The notes under the pieces are model-generated. The model was given only the letters and a program-made list of their open reading frames with translations. It made no database searches and was not told the DNA's origin. The translations under genes and the position numbers were made by a program. This document shows positions 9,456-20,651 of a DNA stretch of 40,942 bases, piece by piece (position 1 is the stretch's first letter; each line of letters opens with the position of its first letter). The stretch lies in assembly GCA_003427395.1 (NCBI GenBank), contig BFEA01000607.1, forward strand, positions 659,473 to 700,414, given 5' to 3'. This stretch comes from Chara braunii. Its lineage: Eukaryota; Streptophyta; Charophyceae; Charales; Characeae.

Positions 9456-9750
9456 CTCCCCCTTCTGCGCAAGACCTTGACCAACCTGACCGAAAGCACA
9501 TAGGGATATGCCGGAGACACCCCGCAGGCAAGGTGCCTTACCTAGCCTGCTTCATGCGGCAGAAACCCAAATACCGCAGCAGTTGGAGCTCCAGGTGCAA
9601 TTTGGTCAGACAGGATGTACAGGCACACAGGCTGCGCGCACAGACATTGCCCGGGGTTGAGCAGTGTGTTGTGAAGTGGAGCCAGGATGGAGGTGTGCCG
9701 ACGAATGTAGGCTGAACCAGAAACACACGGATTTTTTATTTTTATTTTAT
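9452..9750. other. No gene recognised
   Basis: Nothing beyond short open frames; a T/A-rich run at 9731-9755 precedes the foldback repeat. Confidence 0.5.
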
Positions 9751-9864
9751 ATTTTACCCGAACTTTTAGGAGGCCGGGCCCGACAACGGCTGCCGTTGAT
9801 AAATCTGATCGGCGGCCGTCATTTCGTTTCGGCCTCCTGAAAGGTCGGAGGCCGAGTATTTTCG
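9751..9864. repeat. Second copy of the 2617-2825 foldback core
   Basis: GGAGGCCGGGCCCGA ... ATCGGCGGCCGTCATTTCG ... CGGCCTCCTGAAAGGTCGG aligns without gaps to the core at about 2691-2775 over some 85 bp, with differences spread throughout. The stem GGAGGCCG/CGGCCTCC is perfect here and has one G/T pair in the other copy. The outer terminal repeats and TTAA are not recognisable, so this copy is truncated. Confidence 0.7.
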
Positions 9865-10153
9865 AACCCCGTAGATGCCACATCCGTGCTCAAGCCTCCA
9901 ACGAGGGAACATGTGGGAGCTGCACCCACCAGCAGGTGCGATACCTGCTACAGCAGGTGGGCGATACCGGCCAGGGGTCAGCCGGTAGCATCAGGACCGA
10001 GCTTCTTCGATGGGCCAGTCACTGTGCCTCCCCTCCGGTCCCCTCCCCCTATGAACATCAGCAGTCTCTGCTCAATGCACTTGGGGGAACCAACGGCATA
10101 TCTCTATGTGGCGGGCGCCAAGCTTGCCCAGGAAGGTACCGTGCCCTGCTTAA
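9865..10153. other. No gene recognised
   Basis: Contains a small hairpin (ATACCTGC...GCAGGT, about 9940-9959). Open frames on both strands carry no recognisable domain. Confidence 0.5.
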
Positions 10154-10400
10154 AGATGGGAATACCTGCTATACCCAGTCCCACCGCCCAACTTGCATCT
10201 ATACCCGTACTCGTTCACCTTTGCATAGTACCCTACTTTTCCCCTGTGCGAAATTGCAGGCATACCCAGTCCTGCAGGCCTCCAGTTTTGGACAACGAAA
10301 CTATGCCATGCCCAGAAATGGGTTGGCAAAATTGCAGGTGTACCTACACCCAGGGGAGGGCCTTGGATGGCGGACCACAAAATTATGCTCATGCCTAGGC
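10154..10400 (+). repeat. GATGGGAATACC dispersed repeat, copy 1
   Basis: It starts GATGGGAATACC(TG)CTATACCCAG and continues with CCCAACTTGCATCTATACCC, TTTTCCCCTGTG and GAAATTGCAGGCATACCC. The same order is found at 21416-21640 (+) and at 23148-23020 (-). All three copies begin at the same base, which looks like a real element boundary. No terminal inverted repeats are seen and the element class is unknown. A-rich AAATAAAAAA runs follow at 10438-10465. Confidence 0.6.
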
Positions 10401-10464
10401 TACCAGAGTGGCCCGGGGCCATTTGCCCAGTCGGGCCAAAAAAAAATAAAAAAATAAAAAAATA

Positions 10465-11414
10465 AACATTCATGTTCGATTTTTGGTTGGCGCTCATCAA
10501 GCGATGGGGCTCATCTCTCAAGCCAAGTTCAGCTCGCCACCCGCAGACCGATGGCCAAATGGAGAGGGCGCACCAGACCGCACAGGTTCTCCTTCGCACT
10601 CTCATCCGTCCTGACCAGAAGGATTGGGTTGAGCGGTTGCCGGATGTCGAATTGGCCTACGACTCCTCCATCCACCCGGCTATTGGGATGTCGCCCTTCG
10701 AATTCGAGCGCGGCTCGCCGGTCACTTCTCCGTTGGACACCGTCGTTCCACGAGCGGCCGAGAGCGACGACCATCTTCTTTTCTTACGTCGGATGCAAGA
10801 GCTTCGTGTCAAGGCACGCGACCAGATGGCTAAGACGCAGCAACGCATAAGCGAGCAGGCCAATCGCCAGCGTCTCCCTTGCCCATTCCGCGCCGGCGAC
10901 CTCGTTGGGTTTCCGCCGCGGAATTCAGCCTTGAACAAGATATCTCTCGCAAGCTCCTCCTGAAATGGATGGGGCCCTGGCCGATCGTGGCACCTGCTGG
11001 GGATGCACCCGAGGGACTTTCCTTCACTATTCAGGTGCCCGCCCACTTGCCCATCTACCCGGTCTTTCATTGCTCCAAGTTGGCTCTTTACACGCCAGCG
11101 GAACATGGCGATTTCCCGGGCAATGATCGCAAGACCCACCCTCTATGGACGATTTTAAAGAGGTCGGCGACATCACCTCCCAGTTACACTATGGCAACAG
11201 GCCAACCGAGTACTTGGTACATGTTGCATACTGCACACACCGAGCTGACTGTTGGTTGACCCGTGCGGAACTTCAAGCAACAACTCCAGACGTTCTCGCA
11301 TGCTACGAACGTAAGATTCAAGGCAAGCTGGTCTCTTCGGCTCCACGCCATGCCTGCGTCCAGGTTCCACCTTCAGATCGCCAGCTTCGCCCTCGCCCCG
11401 GCTTGACTTCATAA
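10465..11414 (+). pseudogene. Ty3/gypsy integrase C-terminal part with chromodomain-like tail (broken)
   Basis: Only the end of pol remains. Frame 10472-10963 starts inside the integrase core (FWLALIKRWG) and contains HPQTDGQME, the segment holding the catalytic Glu of the DDE core. A first frameshift near 10905 moves to the frame with KLLLKWMGPWPIV and IYPVFHCSKLALY, the usual integrase C-terminal (GPF/Y-type) region. A second near 11145 moves to the frame with EYLVHVAYCTH ... CWLTRAEL ... DVLACYERK, which matches the layout of a chromodomain, though the aromatic cage cannot be confirmed. The stop is TAA at 11412. Protease, RT, RNase H and the first half of integrase are absent; the 5' break is at the A-rich run ending at 10465. 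This suggests a chromovirus-like element, now inactive. Confidence 0.85.
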
Positions 11415-11425
11415 GGAGGGGGGGG
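11414..11425 (+). promoter_or_regulatory. Polypurine tract of the gypsy element
   Basis: AGGAGGGGGGGG starts at the last base of the integrase stop codon and abuts the TGTTACATG start of the LTR. This is the canonical position of the plus-strand primer. Confidence 0.8.
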
Positions 11426-12469
11426 TGTTACATGCTGCGCCTGCACACGAAGGCCATTTTCCAGGCCCTACATCCCTCAGGCTGAAAGCCTGAAAACCAG
11501 GGCCTACAGGCCCCGTGTCCATTCAGCTCGAAAGCCTGAAAAACAGGGGCCTACAGACCCTGAGTCGTTTCATACTAAAAATGGGAGTAACCTTTTTAGC
11601 CGAAACGAAGGGCCATTTTCGGTCTGTCATCAGACCGACCTGCCCTGAAACTCAGACACCAAACCAGGGGTTTAGGAACAGGCTATTTTTGGCCTGTTCT
11701 CATGACAGCTCCAGCGCCAGACCCTGGCTCGGTTGGGCGTTGGCGAGAGCAGCCTCCTGGACTGCCCGCCCTGCAACTGCAGACAGTCGGAGGTAGTCAG
11801 GAGGCAGGCCGAGGTAGTACATAGGGACTTCCCATGCACTTCACGGGGAGGCAGGAGGCAGTCAATAGTCTTCAGGATTCAGCAGCAACACTCTGGAGGA
11901 GCACTGCAGGAGTAGTAGTAGCGTTAGCATTAGTCTTCAGCGCTGGGCTCTAGTAGCGTTAGCTGTAGTCTTCAGCGTTGGGCGCCATAGCAGCTAAAGT
12001 AGTACTAGAGAGAGAGAGATTGGGCGGAGGCCAGGAGGACTTACCTGCAGTGTCGTTGCTTCAACTTCGTCTTCGAGGTACCTGCAGCACAGCGCCAACT
12101 TCACAGGTTAGTACCTGACTCGTGAGCGAGAGAGAGTTCTTATTCTTCCTCTTTTCAGTCCACCATCTCCTTCTCACCCTCTCACTTTCTGACTTCACTG
12201 CATCAACAGACTACGAGAGAAAGAGAGAGCTTGGTGACATTGGATCCAGACTTGACATTTGGGCTTTAGACATTTTGACGAGGGATTATTTGGGACTTGT
12301 GACAAAGACTTGGTGTTGACGACATTCCCATTTCTCCCCCCTCCTCTCCTTATGTTCCCCTCCTCTTCGTTTGTGCATGATCAAGGCCTGGCGCCTTCTT
12401 CCTGTGTACAACGCCAGGCCTCTTCACACCTTGTGATGATAATGATGTATGTCTAGTTTGCGTGCAACA
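11426..12469 (+). mobile_element. 3' LTR of the gypsy element
   Basis: It begins TGTTACAT next to the polypurine tract. A likely end is GTGCAACA at 12462-12469, whose reverse complement TGTTGCAC imperfectly mirrors the start (6 of 8), giving about 1044 bp. Inside are two direct repeats of a GAAAGCCTGAAAA(C/A)CAGGG block (about 11484 and 11529) and repeated GTCTTCAGCG(C/T)TGGGC segments near 11935 and 11970. With no 5' LTR in the window, the end and the target-site duplication cannot be checked by comparison. Confidence 0.6.
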
Positions 12470-12639
12470 GTGATTGGGCCAATCATTGATATTATAGCAT
12501 TCTGCTACGCTATCTGGCACTACGTGATAGAGATCAGTCCCGGTCAGGTCAGAACTTGTATTTAACTCTTCCACTGCGCTGAAAAGCACCATTTTGTATG
12601 TATCACAATGGAGTATCCCCTCCCCCTGTCCCCAATATG
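12470..12639. other. Junction between LTR and LINE A
   Basis: 170 bp that match neither the LTR nor recognisable LINE coding sequence. The plus frame is open from 12594, but homology to the LINE endonuclease starts only near 12645. A 50-residue open stretch on the minus strand (about 12480-12640) reads smoothly but I do not recognise it. Confidence 0.4.
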
Positions 12640-15600
12640 TGCAAAAAGACGAGACAAGTATTGCAGAACTGCTCCAATCACTCAACCTCTTTGACACTTT
12701 TAGAAGGCATTTCCCCACAGACCGCCGTTTCACATGCTTCTGCAGGAACAACCAGGAAAAATCTTCGAAATCACGTATCGACCTGATTCTGGCCTCGGAG
12801 GAAAAACAAGGGGCTCTCCAGATCGCAGAGATATTTCCCCGCAGCCTATACCCCGGCCTGGATCATGCCATGTGCATGGCCATCTTCTCCTTCCGGAAGA
12901 AATCTGACCAGGGTAGGGGCTTTTACAAGCTGAATACATCCCTCCTAAAAATAGACCGTTTTCAAGACTACCTTAAGGATACCTGGTCTTTCTGGCAGGA
13001 CCAGAGAAACCGGGTAAGTGACCCCATTGTGTGGTTCAATAACGGCCTTTCCTTTCTAGTCCGCAAGTGCAATGAATATTCGAAGCTTCTTGCGAAGCAA
13101 AGGTACGCTGACGAAATGAACCTACAGCTCCAACTTCAACAGCTTCAACAAGAAGAGGAAGTAACAATGGATACCCAGAAACTATTACAGCTCACCAATG
13201 ACATTCAGGGACTGAAAGCCCGCCTTCTGAGCTACATGGAGCAACGATGGCAAGGAGTCAGAGTCTGGGGGAGGCTCTCCAGGCACAACACGGAGGGCGT
13301 AATGGAGGCAAAATTCTTCGCCGAGGCCAAGGTTAGGACTGGGAAAACCGTAATTGAGGCCCTGGAGGACCCCGCGCACGTGCAGGGGCCATTATACACC
13401 TCCACAGCCGAGTGTACTAACATAGCTAGAGACTTCTACCAGTCCCTCTTCACCTCAGGGTGCGCGCACCGGGAGGCCACGCAACGTATGGAGGAAATTG
13501 ATGTCTTTCTCCAACCTCTCAACCGTGCGCTCACTGACCAGCAGAGAGACGCCTTGGACAACCCTCTAAGAAAGGACGAAATATGGACAACTCTGACACA
13601 AATGGAAGTGGACAAGACTTCGGGTATTGATGGACTACCTAAGGAGTTTTGGGAGACCCTGTGGCCATGCATATCACAAGACCTTATGAACTTCTTCCAC
13701 GCGGTCTGGGAAACAGGCCGCACCGGGGAAATTGTAAGCCAAGGTGTGCTAACCCTCCTATACAAGAAGGGGGACAAAACTAACATTCGAAACTACAGGC
13801 CTATCACACTACTCACCGTGGTTTACAAGCTAATAGTGAAAGCCCTGGCAAATCGGCTGACGCCCGTCATGACACAAATCATACATCCCGACCAGACGGG
13901 GTTCATACAAGGCAGGAACATCCAGGACAATATACTCCTGGTCAATGAAATGATTAAACTTACAAGGCAGTCAAAACACAACGCAACCATCATATTCATT
14001 GACTTTGAAAAGGCATATGACCATGTAGATTGGCTGTTCCTGGACAAGTGCCTAGAAAAGCTTAATTTCGGCCAGTGCTTTCGTCAATGGGTAAGGATCC
14101 TACATGAAAACGCAACGACCAGGGTAATGGTAAATGGAAACTTAGCCCCCCCCATTGAGCTCCAAAGGTCGGTGAGGCAGGGCCGGCCCAATCGTCCCCT
14201 ACCTCTTCGTCATAGTCATGGAGGCCCTGGCCGCCAACCTGAGAACACACAAGGACATCAAGAAAATACAAGCATCCTCGATCCCGCAGGAAGCGATCCC
14301 GGTGTGCTCCCTCTTTGCAGACGACCTGACTCTCATGGTCGATGCATCAAGGGAGGCAATAGCCGGAATCCAGCACATGATGGTCTTATTCTACAAACTT
14401 TCTGACATGACGGTGAATTGGGGAAACAAGACTCAAGGGTGGTGGATCCACCATCAAGGGGTAAGACCCCCGGAGCACCCTAAGGTCAAATAGCTCCCTC
14501 GGGTTGCCCCAATCAGAGTGTTGGGGGTCATACTAACAACCGAAGGCAAACCGTCTATGAACAATGAATGGATCTCCAAACCCCCGCTGGAGAAAATGAC
14601 CCAATGGCGGGATAAGCACACATCCCTATTTGGACGTTCATTGGTGGTCAACAATGTCGTCCTTGCCACTCTGTGGTACAAATCGGCTATCTGGGCGCTC
14701 GATAAGAACGCCCTCCGCCCCTTGCAACGCCAGATTGCGGCCTTTTTGTGGAGAGGAAACCATGAGTACCAGAACGTTATCAGCAGGGTGGCGTGGCACT
14801 CCATAATTCAACCCAAAGCTAAAGGAGGACTGGGCATTATTGACCCCACGATACAAACTAGAGCCCTTGCAATACAATGGCTCAAGAGACTCCTATTCTG
14901 TCCCGAGACGCCATGGAGAGGGCTGGCACTGAAACAGATTTCCCGCCTTGCACCACAAACATCGGTGGAGTGCGATCCGCTGATGTGGCTGGAGAACAGA
15001 GGATGGTCGATCCCCAAGAAAACATCCATGCAACAGGGCAACCCCTCCCCTGCCTCCCCCAGACAAGCAGCGAGGGACGACCTGCGGAATGACGCCTTTT
15101 GGCCGGCTCTCCTGGGGGTGTGGAGGAGCCTCCCCCTACCGGATAAAACCCCACCTGTGAGATGGGAGGAGGTCGCTCGGCAACCGCTCTTTGGGAACAA
15201 ATGGCTAGTGGACTCCAAGGGGCAGACCCTCCACTGTAGTGATACACCCTGGCGAAGTTGGGTCAAACAAGGAATAACAAGGATCAAGGACATTTGGGAC
15301 ATAGACAAAAGAGAGTGGGTCAGCCCGGGGCAGCTAAGGGGGAAGCTGCGCTATTGCCACCACCTGGCGGAGTCTCTAGAGGACTTGATAGACAAAATCC
15401 CCTTGAATGGTGGAAGATCCTTAGGAAAGGCCCCTTCTTACAACAAGAAGACTGGGTAGCCTTCAAGGAACATCCCGGGGAGGTAGGCACGATCAGGCAA
15501 AACATCTCAAATGAAATGGTGCAGGTCGATCTCCACCAGGTGGGATGGAATAACGAAATCCGAAAAAAGCACCCGGAGGAGACAATGATCTGCCCGAAAG

Positions 15601-16658
15601 AAGAGCTATTTAGAATTAGAGTTCTGCAGGAAAAAGAACAGTTGATAGCTTACCATCCACAAGTTCCAGTACAACGTCTGGCTTTCGACCCGACAGAGTG
15701 GAAATGGTCATCACCTTCGTATAATGGCAGGACATTTACACAATCCCTGTACGGTTTATCTGTTAAAGCAACCTACAGGCTTCTCAGGCCACAAATAAAC
15801 CTACGTGACCAGGTGGAGAGCCGTTGGATGAGACATTTGAATGTGAGTAAAGCCGACCTGAGGACAATTAAATGGTTTAATCTGGTCAAAGAAAAGCCTG
15901 CCAATGTTGCTTCGATGCAATGGCAGATAGAGCACCGCTGCCTCCCCACCAACGACTGGCTCATAAATAGGACACGGTTGGAGCAAATGGGAAAGGCTCT
16001 ACCATGGTGTAGACTGTGCACCGATGCATTTCCATCCAGGAAACGGCCTGAAACCATTGAGCATATATTCCTGCAGTGCCCGGGTGCAATCTGGCTGTGG
16101 AGATGGTGGGATAGAATTTGGAGCCAACTCGAAACACTAGCCCCATGGCCGCGGGATTGGAAAGCCCTGCTCTGTGAAGTATGGTCCGAGGTGGGGACGG
16201 ACGACTTCACCAGTAACATGTTCAAACTAGGACGCAGGGCGGTCCTCTGGGCCCTCTGGAGGCGGCGATGTACCTATGAAATGAAACAGGTTAGACTAGA
16301 CGGTCCGGACTTTGTCGACAGTATCCAACAATAGATCCAAACAGAGATCGCTGCAAAATGGGAAACTGCTAAAGCTCAGATACAAACGTTAATCTCAAAA
16401 CAAGATATTCAACGCAAGATCCTTCACTTTTCATCCAGCTGGCTGGGGGGGGACAAAGGGGGGAGGATAGGGAGAGTGGAATGGAACGGCGAACANGGNA
16501 CTNGGGAGGGAATGGTCAGGGACTACCGGCTCCTGTTCAACAACTGGACAAGGATAGATGCAACTATCCCATTGAAACCTGCCCATGAATTCCCCGATCT
16601 CTTCCCCCCCCCCTCAAATAGTATAGTTGGCCTGGACTGGTTTGGGAGAGAGGGTTGA
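12640..16658 (+). pseudogene. LINE A ORF2 (endonuclease end, reverse transcriptase, C-terminal zinc region), broken
   Basis: This is an L1-like ORF2 cut inside the endonuclease. The frame 12594-14405 holds the last endonuclease motif SRIDLIL (12771-12791), then the RT fingers/palm with KKGDKTNIRNYRPITLL, FIDFEKAYDHV (about 13994) and SVRQG (about 14170). A frameshift near 14181 moves to the frame with GPIVPYLFV and the catalytic FADD (14314-14325). A TAG at 14491-14493 interrupts the thumb (LGVILTTEG resumes in the same frame). Another frameshift lies near 15400. The zf-RVT region has CRLC at about 16008 and HIFLQC downstream. TAG at 16332-16334 is a further premature stop; homology continues in frame to TGA at 16656-16658. 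LINE B shares the same C-terminal sequence (ExPDLFPPP), so the two are one family. Confidence 0.92.
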
Positions 16659-17206
16659 TAGATGAGAGAGAGACTGGGTAGGAGTCCGCAGGTGTCAACA
16701 TCAGTCCTAATATTTTCAACAGTCCTCACTGCCACTGCCCTTGTTGGCTTCAGGCATTCTCAATTTCTGGTCGAAAGGCAGTGGTTGCATGGGTTCCCAG
16801 TCGACAGTTCTCGGGAGTTGGTAGGGAGTAGAGGAGCTAGTAAACTGCAGTAATTATCTGGTGCCGTGTATGAGGTGAAGAGGTTCCCTACCCTTGTCAA
16901 TCCCAGCCAATCCCACAATCTAGGCGTCTTCTAATTGACAGAGTATACCCAGTGCCCTGCTCGGTTAATCCCCTGGTCTCCAGGGTAATCAATGCCGGCA
17001 GGACTTGTCATCTTGATGCTTCCTGATCACATTCTTTCATATGTTCAGGGGACGCTGGACCCGCTTTCCAGCAGGTGATGCTCCCCACCAATAGATGTAG
17101 CCTTTTCCCGAGTGGTAGTGGTGTCTGCTCTTATCAGCACCGCTACCACCGGCGTGAATGTTTCTGTTAAAAAAAAAAAAAAGAAAAAAAAAAGAAAAAA
17201 AAAAAG
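16659..17206 (+). mobile_element. LINE A 3' UTR and A-rich tail
   Basis: About 510 bp followed by an A-rich tail interrupted by G (17169-17206). Near the end are two stem-loops: GCTGGA/TCCAGC (about 17053-17071), and GTGGTAG/CTACCAC (about 17122-17158) enclosing TGCTCTTATCAGCA, itself a TGCT/AGCA hairpin. Between them lies CTCCCCACCAATAGATGTAGCC. All elements recur in LINE B (26179-26310). These stems are good candidates for the RNA signal used by the LINE reverse transcriptase. Confidence 0.8.
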
Positions 17207-17239
17207 AATGCACATTGCTTGTTGAGATCCCACTTACAC

Positions 17240-18200
17240 TGCATTGTCCATTCAGTCCTTTTTATCAAATTGCGGATCCTCGGTTATTATGCGGATCCTC
17301 GGTTATCATGTACATCGCCCAACTGGGCATGTAACAGTATTGGAGTACTTGTCCCAAGGGAAGACTGTTCAGAAATTGTGGGTTCACTGGAGAGTCTCGC
17401 TCCCATCTTCGTAGGTTGTTTGTGCAATCTGCTGTTGTGGGCAAGATGCTCTGTACCCCCCTTTGACAGTGTAATCGCTGCATAGTTTGTTGGCCCGTCC
17501 ATTCCCAGTCATCCAGGTCAAAGCGAAGACAGGCGATGGGTGTGGCAGGCTCATATGCATGGTAACCGTTATCTTGGTCCCCCACCACTCTCACATTCAT
17601 CAGCCCCGCCCACGGTTATGTGTTATCCAAATCTTTGTTCCGGGCCGGTTGAGAGAGCCGCGCTCTTGGGACCCTTCCGCCATCCATGTTGTGCACCCTA
17701 TAGACAGTCGTCGATGTGGGTAAGTCACTATACCTAACCACCCAGTCCTGTGGTTGAATCATCGGGCCGACTTTGATGGTTTGCCTCCAGGCAAGAGGGA
17801 GGGTGTTTATCACTTGGTGGACCTTTTCGTCCACATTCCTTACGTGCTTCAGCTTGGCTTGGAGCTGTTCCGGTGTAGCCCAATTTTGCTCGATTGGGTC
17901 CAAGAGGTCACCGACTGTATAGATTCCTTTCTTTGCCCAGGTGAGCCAGGGCGAATTAGTTGTGAGCAGAAATGGGCTGCCGGCTTCGTCCAAAATGAAG
18001 GAGTTGCCGAATAACAGTTGTCTCCATATGGAGTGCCATCTATTGGGTGGACACTTTTGCTTGGGGCCGGGTTTCCTCCATAGTTTTAGCATGTTTGGCC
18101 AGAGGGGGTCATGGGGGGTGTCCTGTCTGGTGGCCCGTGCCGCGTCTGTCGCATGCCTGTTTCGGCGGGGGCCCGAGATTATCTGTCTCCTATGGGTGAT
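17240..18200 (-). pseudogene. LINE D fragment (post-RT region of ORF2)
   Basis: Minus-strand frame 18092-17616 aligns with the region of LINE A that follows the RT: RWHSIWRQLLFGNSF corresponds to RWEEVARQPLFGNKW, and WLTWAKKGIYTVGDLLD to WRSWVKQGITRIKDIWD. The homology continues upstream to about 18190 (AARATRQD). Downstream, CLRFDLDDWEW (about 17520) corresponds to RLAFDPTEWKW in LINE A after a frame change. Neither RT nor zinc region is present. An 18-20 bp duplication (GCGGATCCTCGGTTAT, twice at 17273-17305) lies near its 3' boundary. It is a diverged relative, not a copy of LINE A. Confidence 0.8.
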
Positions 18201-19130
18201 GACTGACGTTTGTCGGAGTGACTCCCTGGCTCAGCAGGCGATGGGAACCAACAGTCTGTGGTGTGAGAAGGTGATGTACCGCTTTGCTCCATGTTGAACA
18301 TGTGGACTGCCTTGCCTGTGCTACGTGGCTGGCTTGCTGCCCATCCCACTTGCTCTTCATATCATTCCTTGCAGTTCATGTGTTGCTGTGTAGTTTGGCT
18401 GCTTTGTGCTTCTCTGCACTGTTTGCTTTGCTGCCCATCCGCATGCCTGGTCTTTCTTTGGCAGTGTCGCCTTGTGCTTTGCTGTGTTGTTGCCATGGTG
18501 TCGGTCCGGCTTGCGCTGTCATTCCATGCAGTCAGTTTTGATGTTGTGCAGTTGGGTTGCCCCGACAACGTTGCCTGGTGCTTTGCTGAGTTGTTGCCGG
18601 CTGCTATGTTCTGCTTGTGGTGTTGCGTGCTGGGAGTCTGCTTTCAACAAGCGTCAAAGCGATCATGACCCCAAGCATCATATGGGCCTTCTGCAGATTG
18701 ACAAGGTTCAGCCTCCTGATGAGTCGGTGCAAGTCGGACGAAATGATCTCTCATCATCAGTTTTATTGTGTTCAGTCTTTGATTTCACCATTGCTGTACT
18801 CGTCTCCGTTTGGCACTTGAACATTGTCTTTTCCCTCGTTGTCATTTGTTGTTTCTCTACCCACCCGCCTCTCTCGTGCCCTCCATCCTGTGTGTCTTTA
18901 AGACGCTTGTCATTGAACGCCTCATTGCCCTTTGCCTCACTGTGTTGCTGTAATGGCTTTTGCTTTAATGCCCTTTGCTCTCCCCGCCTTCTCTTCCGAT
19001 GCTGCTTGCCTGGTTTGACTAACTGTCCGCTGCCTGGCTGCTTTTTGCCCCACCGCCTTTGCCTTGCTGATTGTGGCTCGCTGCCTTTTGCCTTTCCCCT
19101 CGCTGCCTTGTGGCCTAAAGCCCCCAGGCC
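18200..19130. other. T/C/G-rich low-complexity region, no gene
   Basis: Rich in TTTGCTG, TTGCC and TGCTTTG words. A 319-codon frame (18406-19365) is open because of this bias and runs straight through the foldback element at 19131, so I do not accept it as a gene. Confidence 0.6.
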
Positions 19131-19241
19131 CTACCGTCTTCACCCGAATAGAACGCCCGGTCATTATAGCTGTATTTGGCCCAACTTTCAGCCCAGATAT
19201 GGCGATAATTACCGGGTGTTCTATTCGGGTGAAGACGGTAG
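19131..19241. mobile_element. 111-bp foldback element, copy 3
   Basis: Starts CTACCGTCTTCACCCGAATA and ends TATTCGGGTGAAGACGGTAG, with both arms perfectly complementary here. Interior ACGCCCGGT pairs with ACCGGGTGT. The length is exactly 111 bp, as in copies 1 and 4, although the sequences differ at many positions. Flanks are GGCC on the left and TCCT on the right; no obvious duplication other than the possible TA inside the ends. Confidence 0.88.
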
Positions 19242-19721
19242 TCCTTTTGCCTGGCTGCTGGTGTTCTTAGCTTTCGTATGTTTGGGATGTATGTCTGTTT
19301 TGGTATGTAGGTCTGTTTTGGTCTGGCGATATGAAGTGGATGCTTTACTTTTCTTGGCATATTAACTTGTTGCGCTTCTCCACACGATTCGCAGTGATTA
19401 TTGTCGTGGGGCTTAATCATCCATCAGAGACACACACTTCAAGCGGGGCAATTGTGGATAAACCCACACATTAGGAAGCTGAGCACCATCGGCAGAAGGG
19501 ACAGCGCGAAAACACCATACAGTCCACAAAATTCCTGTTTTGGCCCTGTACTGGCTTGCAAGGGCCTGGAAAAGGCCATTGTTGGCCTCAAACAGCTAGG
19601 GGGGCAAAAGGAAAAGATCATCTAGTCCGGTAAGGGTAAATGAAAACCCATTGGCCCTTTTGGAAGTTGGCAAGTACCGGGTTATTTATTTTGTAAACTT
19701 GGACCTGTACCTGATGGGGTT
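19242..19721. other. No gene recognised
   Basis: Short repeats (GTCTGTTTTGGT twice, about 19293 and 19310) and an AAGGGCCTGGAAAAGGCC palindromic patch near 19560. No domain in any frame. Confidence 0.5.
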
Positions 19722-20108
19722 TAGGGCGTACTCACACAGCGGTGGCAGTCTAGCAAAATCTGCTGAATTTTCTTTCCCATGTTTGCTGAAATCATACCCT
19801 GCCCGGTCACACAAGGGTTGCAAATCAGATCTCTGGCAATTGCAAAATTGGTGCCTCGCATGGTCACAAAGCGCGGAAATTTTCTTTTACGAATTCCCAA
19901 AAGGCAAAAAAGAATTGCCACGGCCGAAAGAGAATTGACCACCACCTCTCGAGGTGGTAGCAAAATGCCCATCCCCGCAGCCCCCCAGGCCGCTGACAAA
20001 TGCTACCCCGTTTGCAACTTTGGTGGTCGGAAAACCCTAGTGTGACTCTAACAGCATAGCGGATTCTGCGATTTAGTGAAAAAACCCGCTAGTGTGAGTA
20101 TGCCCTTA
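19722..20108. mobile_element. TAGGGC-TIR element, copy 3 (387 bp)
   Basis: Left end TAGGGCGTACTCACACAGCG; right end on the other strand TAAGGGCATACTCACACTAG followed by CGGG. The terminal repeats therefore match over about 20 bp with small changes. It is non-coding and has an internal palindrome ACCACCTC/GAGGTGGT at about 19939-19956. No convincing target-site duplication. The layout suits a non-autonomous DNA transposon; the superfamily is not clear. Confidence 0.7.
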
Positions 20109-20149
20109 GATGATGACAGGTCCAACCAAGACAAGGGATAGATATTTCA

Positions 20150-20352
20150 CAAAGTTCTCAATCGTCGAAAGGGCATTGCATTCCGCTCTCCCCACGCGGT
20201 TTAGGGGCATTTTGGCATATATCTCATCGTTGGGGAGTGTATCACAGATTATCCCCAGAAAGACAAAAGTTTTCAATCGTCAGAAGTGCATTCCGCTCTC
20301 CCCACGACTTTTGGGGGCATTTTGGCATATATCTCATCTTTGAGGGTCTATC
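20150..20352. repeat. Two-copy tandem repeat, period 110 bp
   Basis: GCATTCCGCTCTCCCCACG occurs at 20178 and 20288, each followed by GGGGCATTTTGGCATATATC. The second copy ends at a 22-A run (about 20359-20380). Confidence 0.85.
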
Positions 20353-20640
20353 GCCAAAAAAAAAAAAAAAAAAAAAAAAAGAAGATTATGATGATTATCC
20401 CAAAAGAAAAATAAAATTTTTAAATTAGTAATTACATCTACTGTCAGGATGTGGTTACACCACTGAGTATCCCAGTGTAACTTGATGGCCATATCATCTC
20501 AGACTGCAGACGGTACACCACAGAGTAGCCTGTGTATATCCACATCTACTTAACATCATTCCATATTGTGAATGCATGTTGAGAGTAGACGTGACTTTAT
20601 TTTTTTGTGATCGTCTCCAAGTCGTACCAGCTTTACCAAT
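20353..20640. other. No gene recognised
   Basis: AT-rich sequence after the A run; nothing further seen. Confidence 0.5.
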
Positions 20641-20651
20641 CTGGAGCTCAT

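Noticed and set aside
8249-9715. Several 130-210-codon frames
   Set aside because: Pro/Ser/Leu-rich translations of pyrimidine-rich DNA in overlapping frames; no preserved domain.
12480-12751. Minus-strand frame at the LTR-LINE junction
   Set aside because: Overlaps the LINE A coding sequence over part of its length and the rest is too short to identify; kept only as a remark.
18406-19365. 319-codon plus-strand open frame
   Set aside because: Low-complexity Cys/Leu/Ser composition, no domain, and it reads through the 19131-19241 foldback element.
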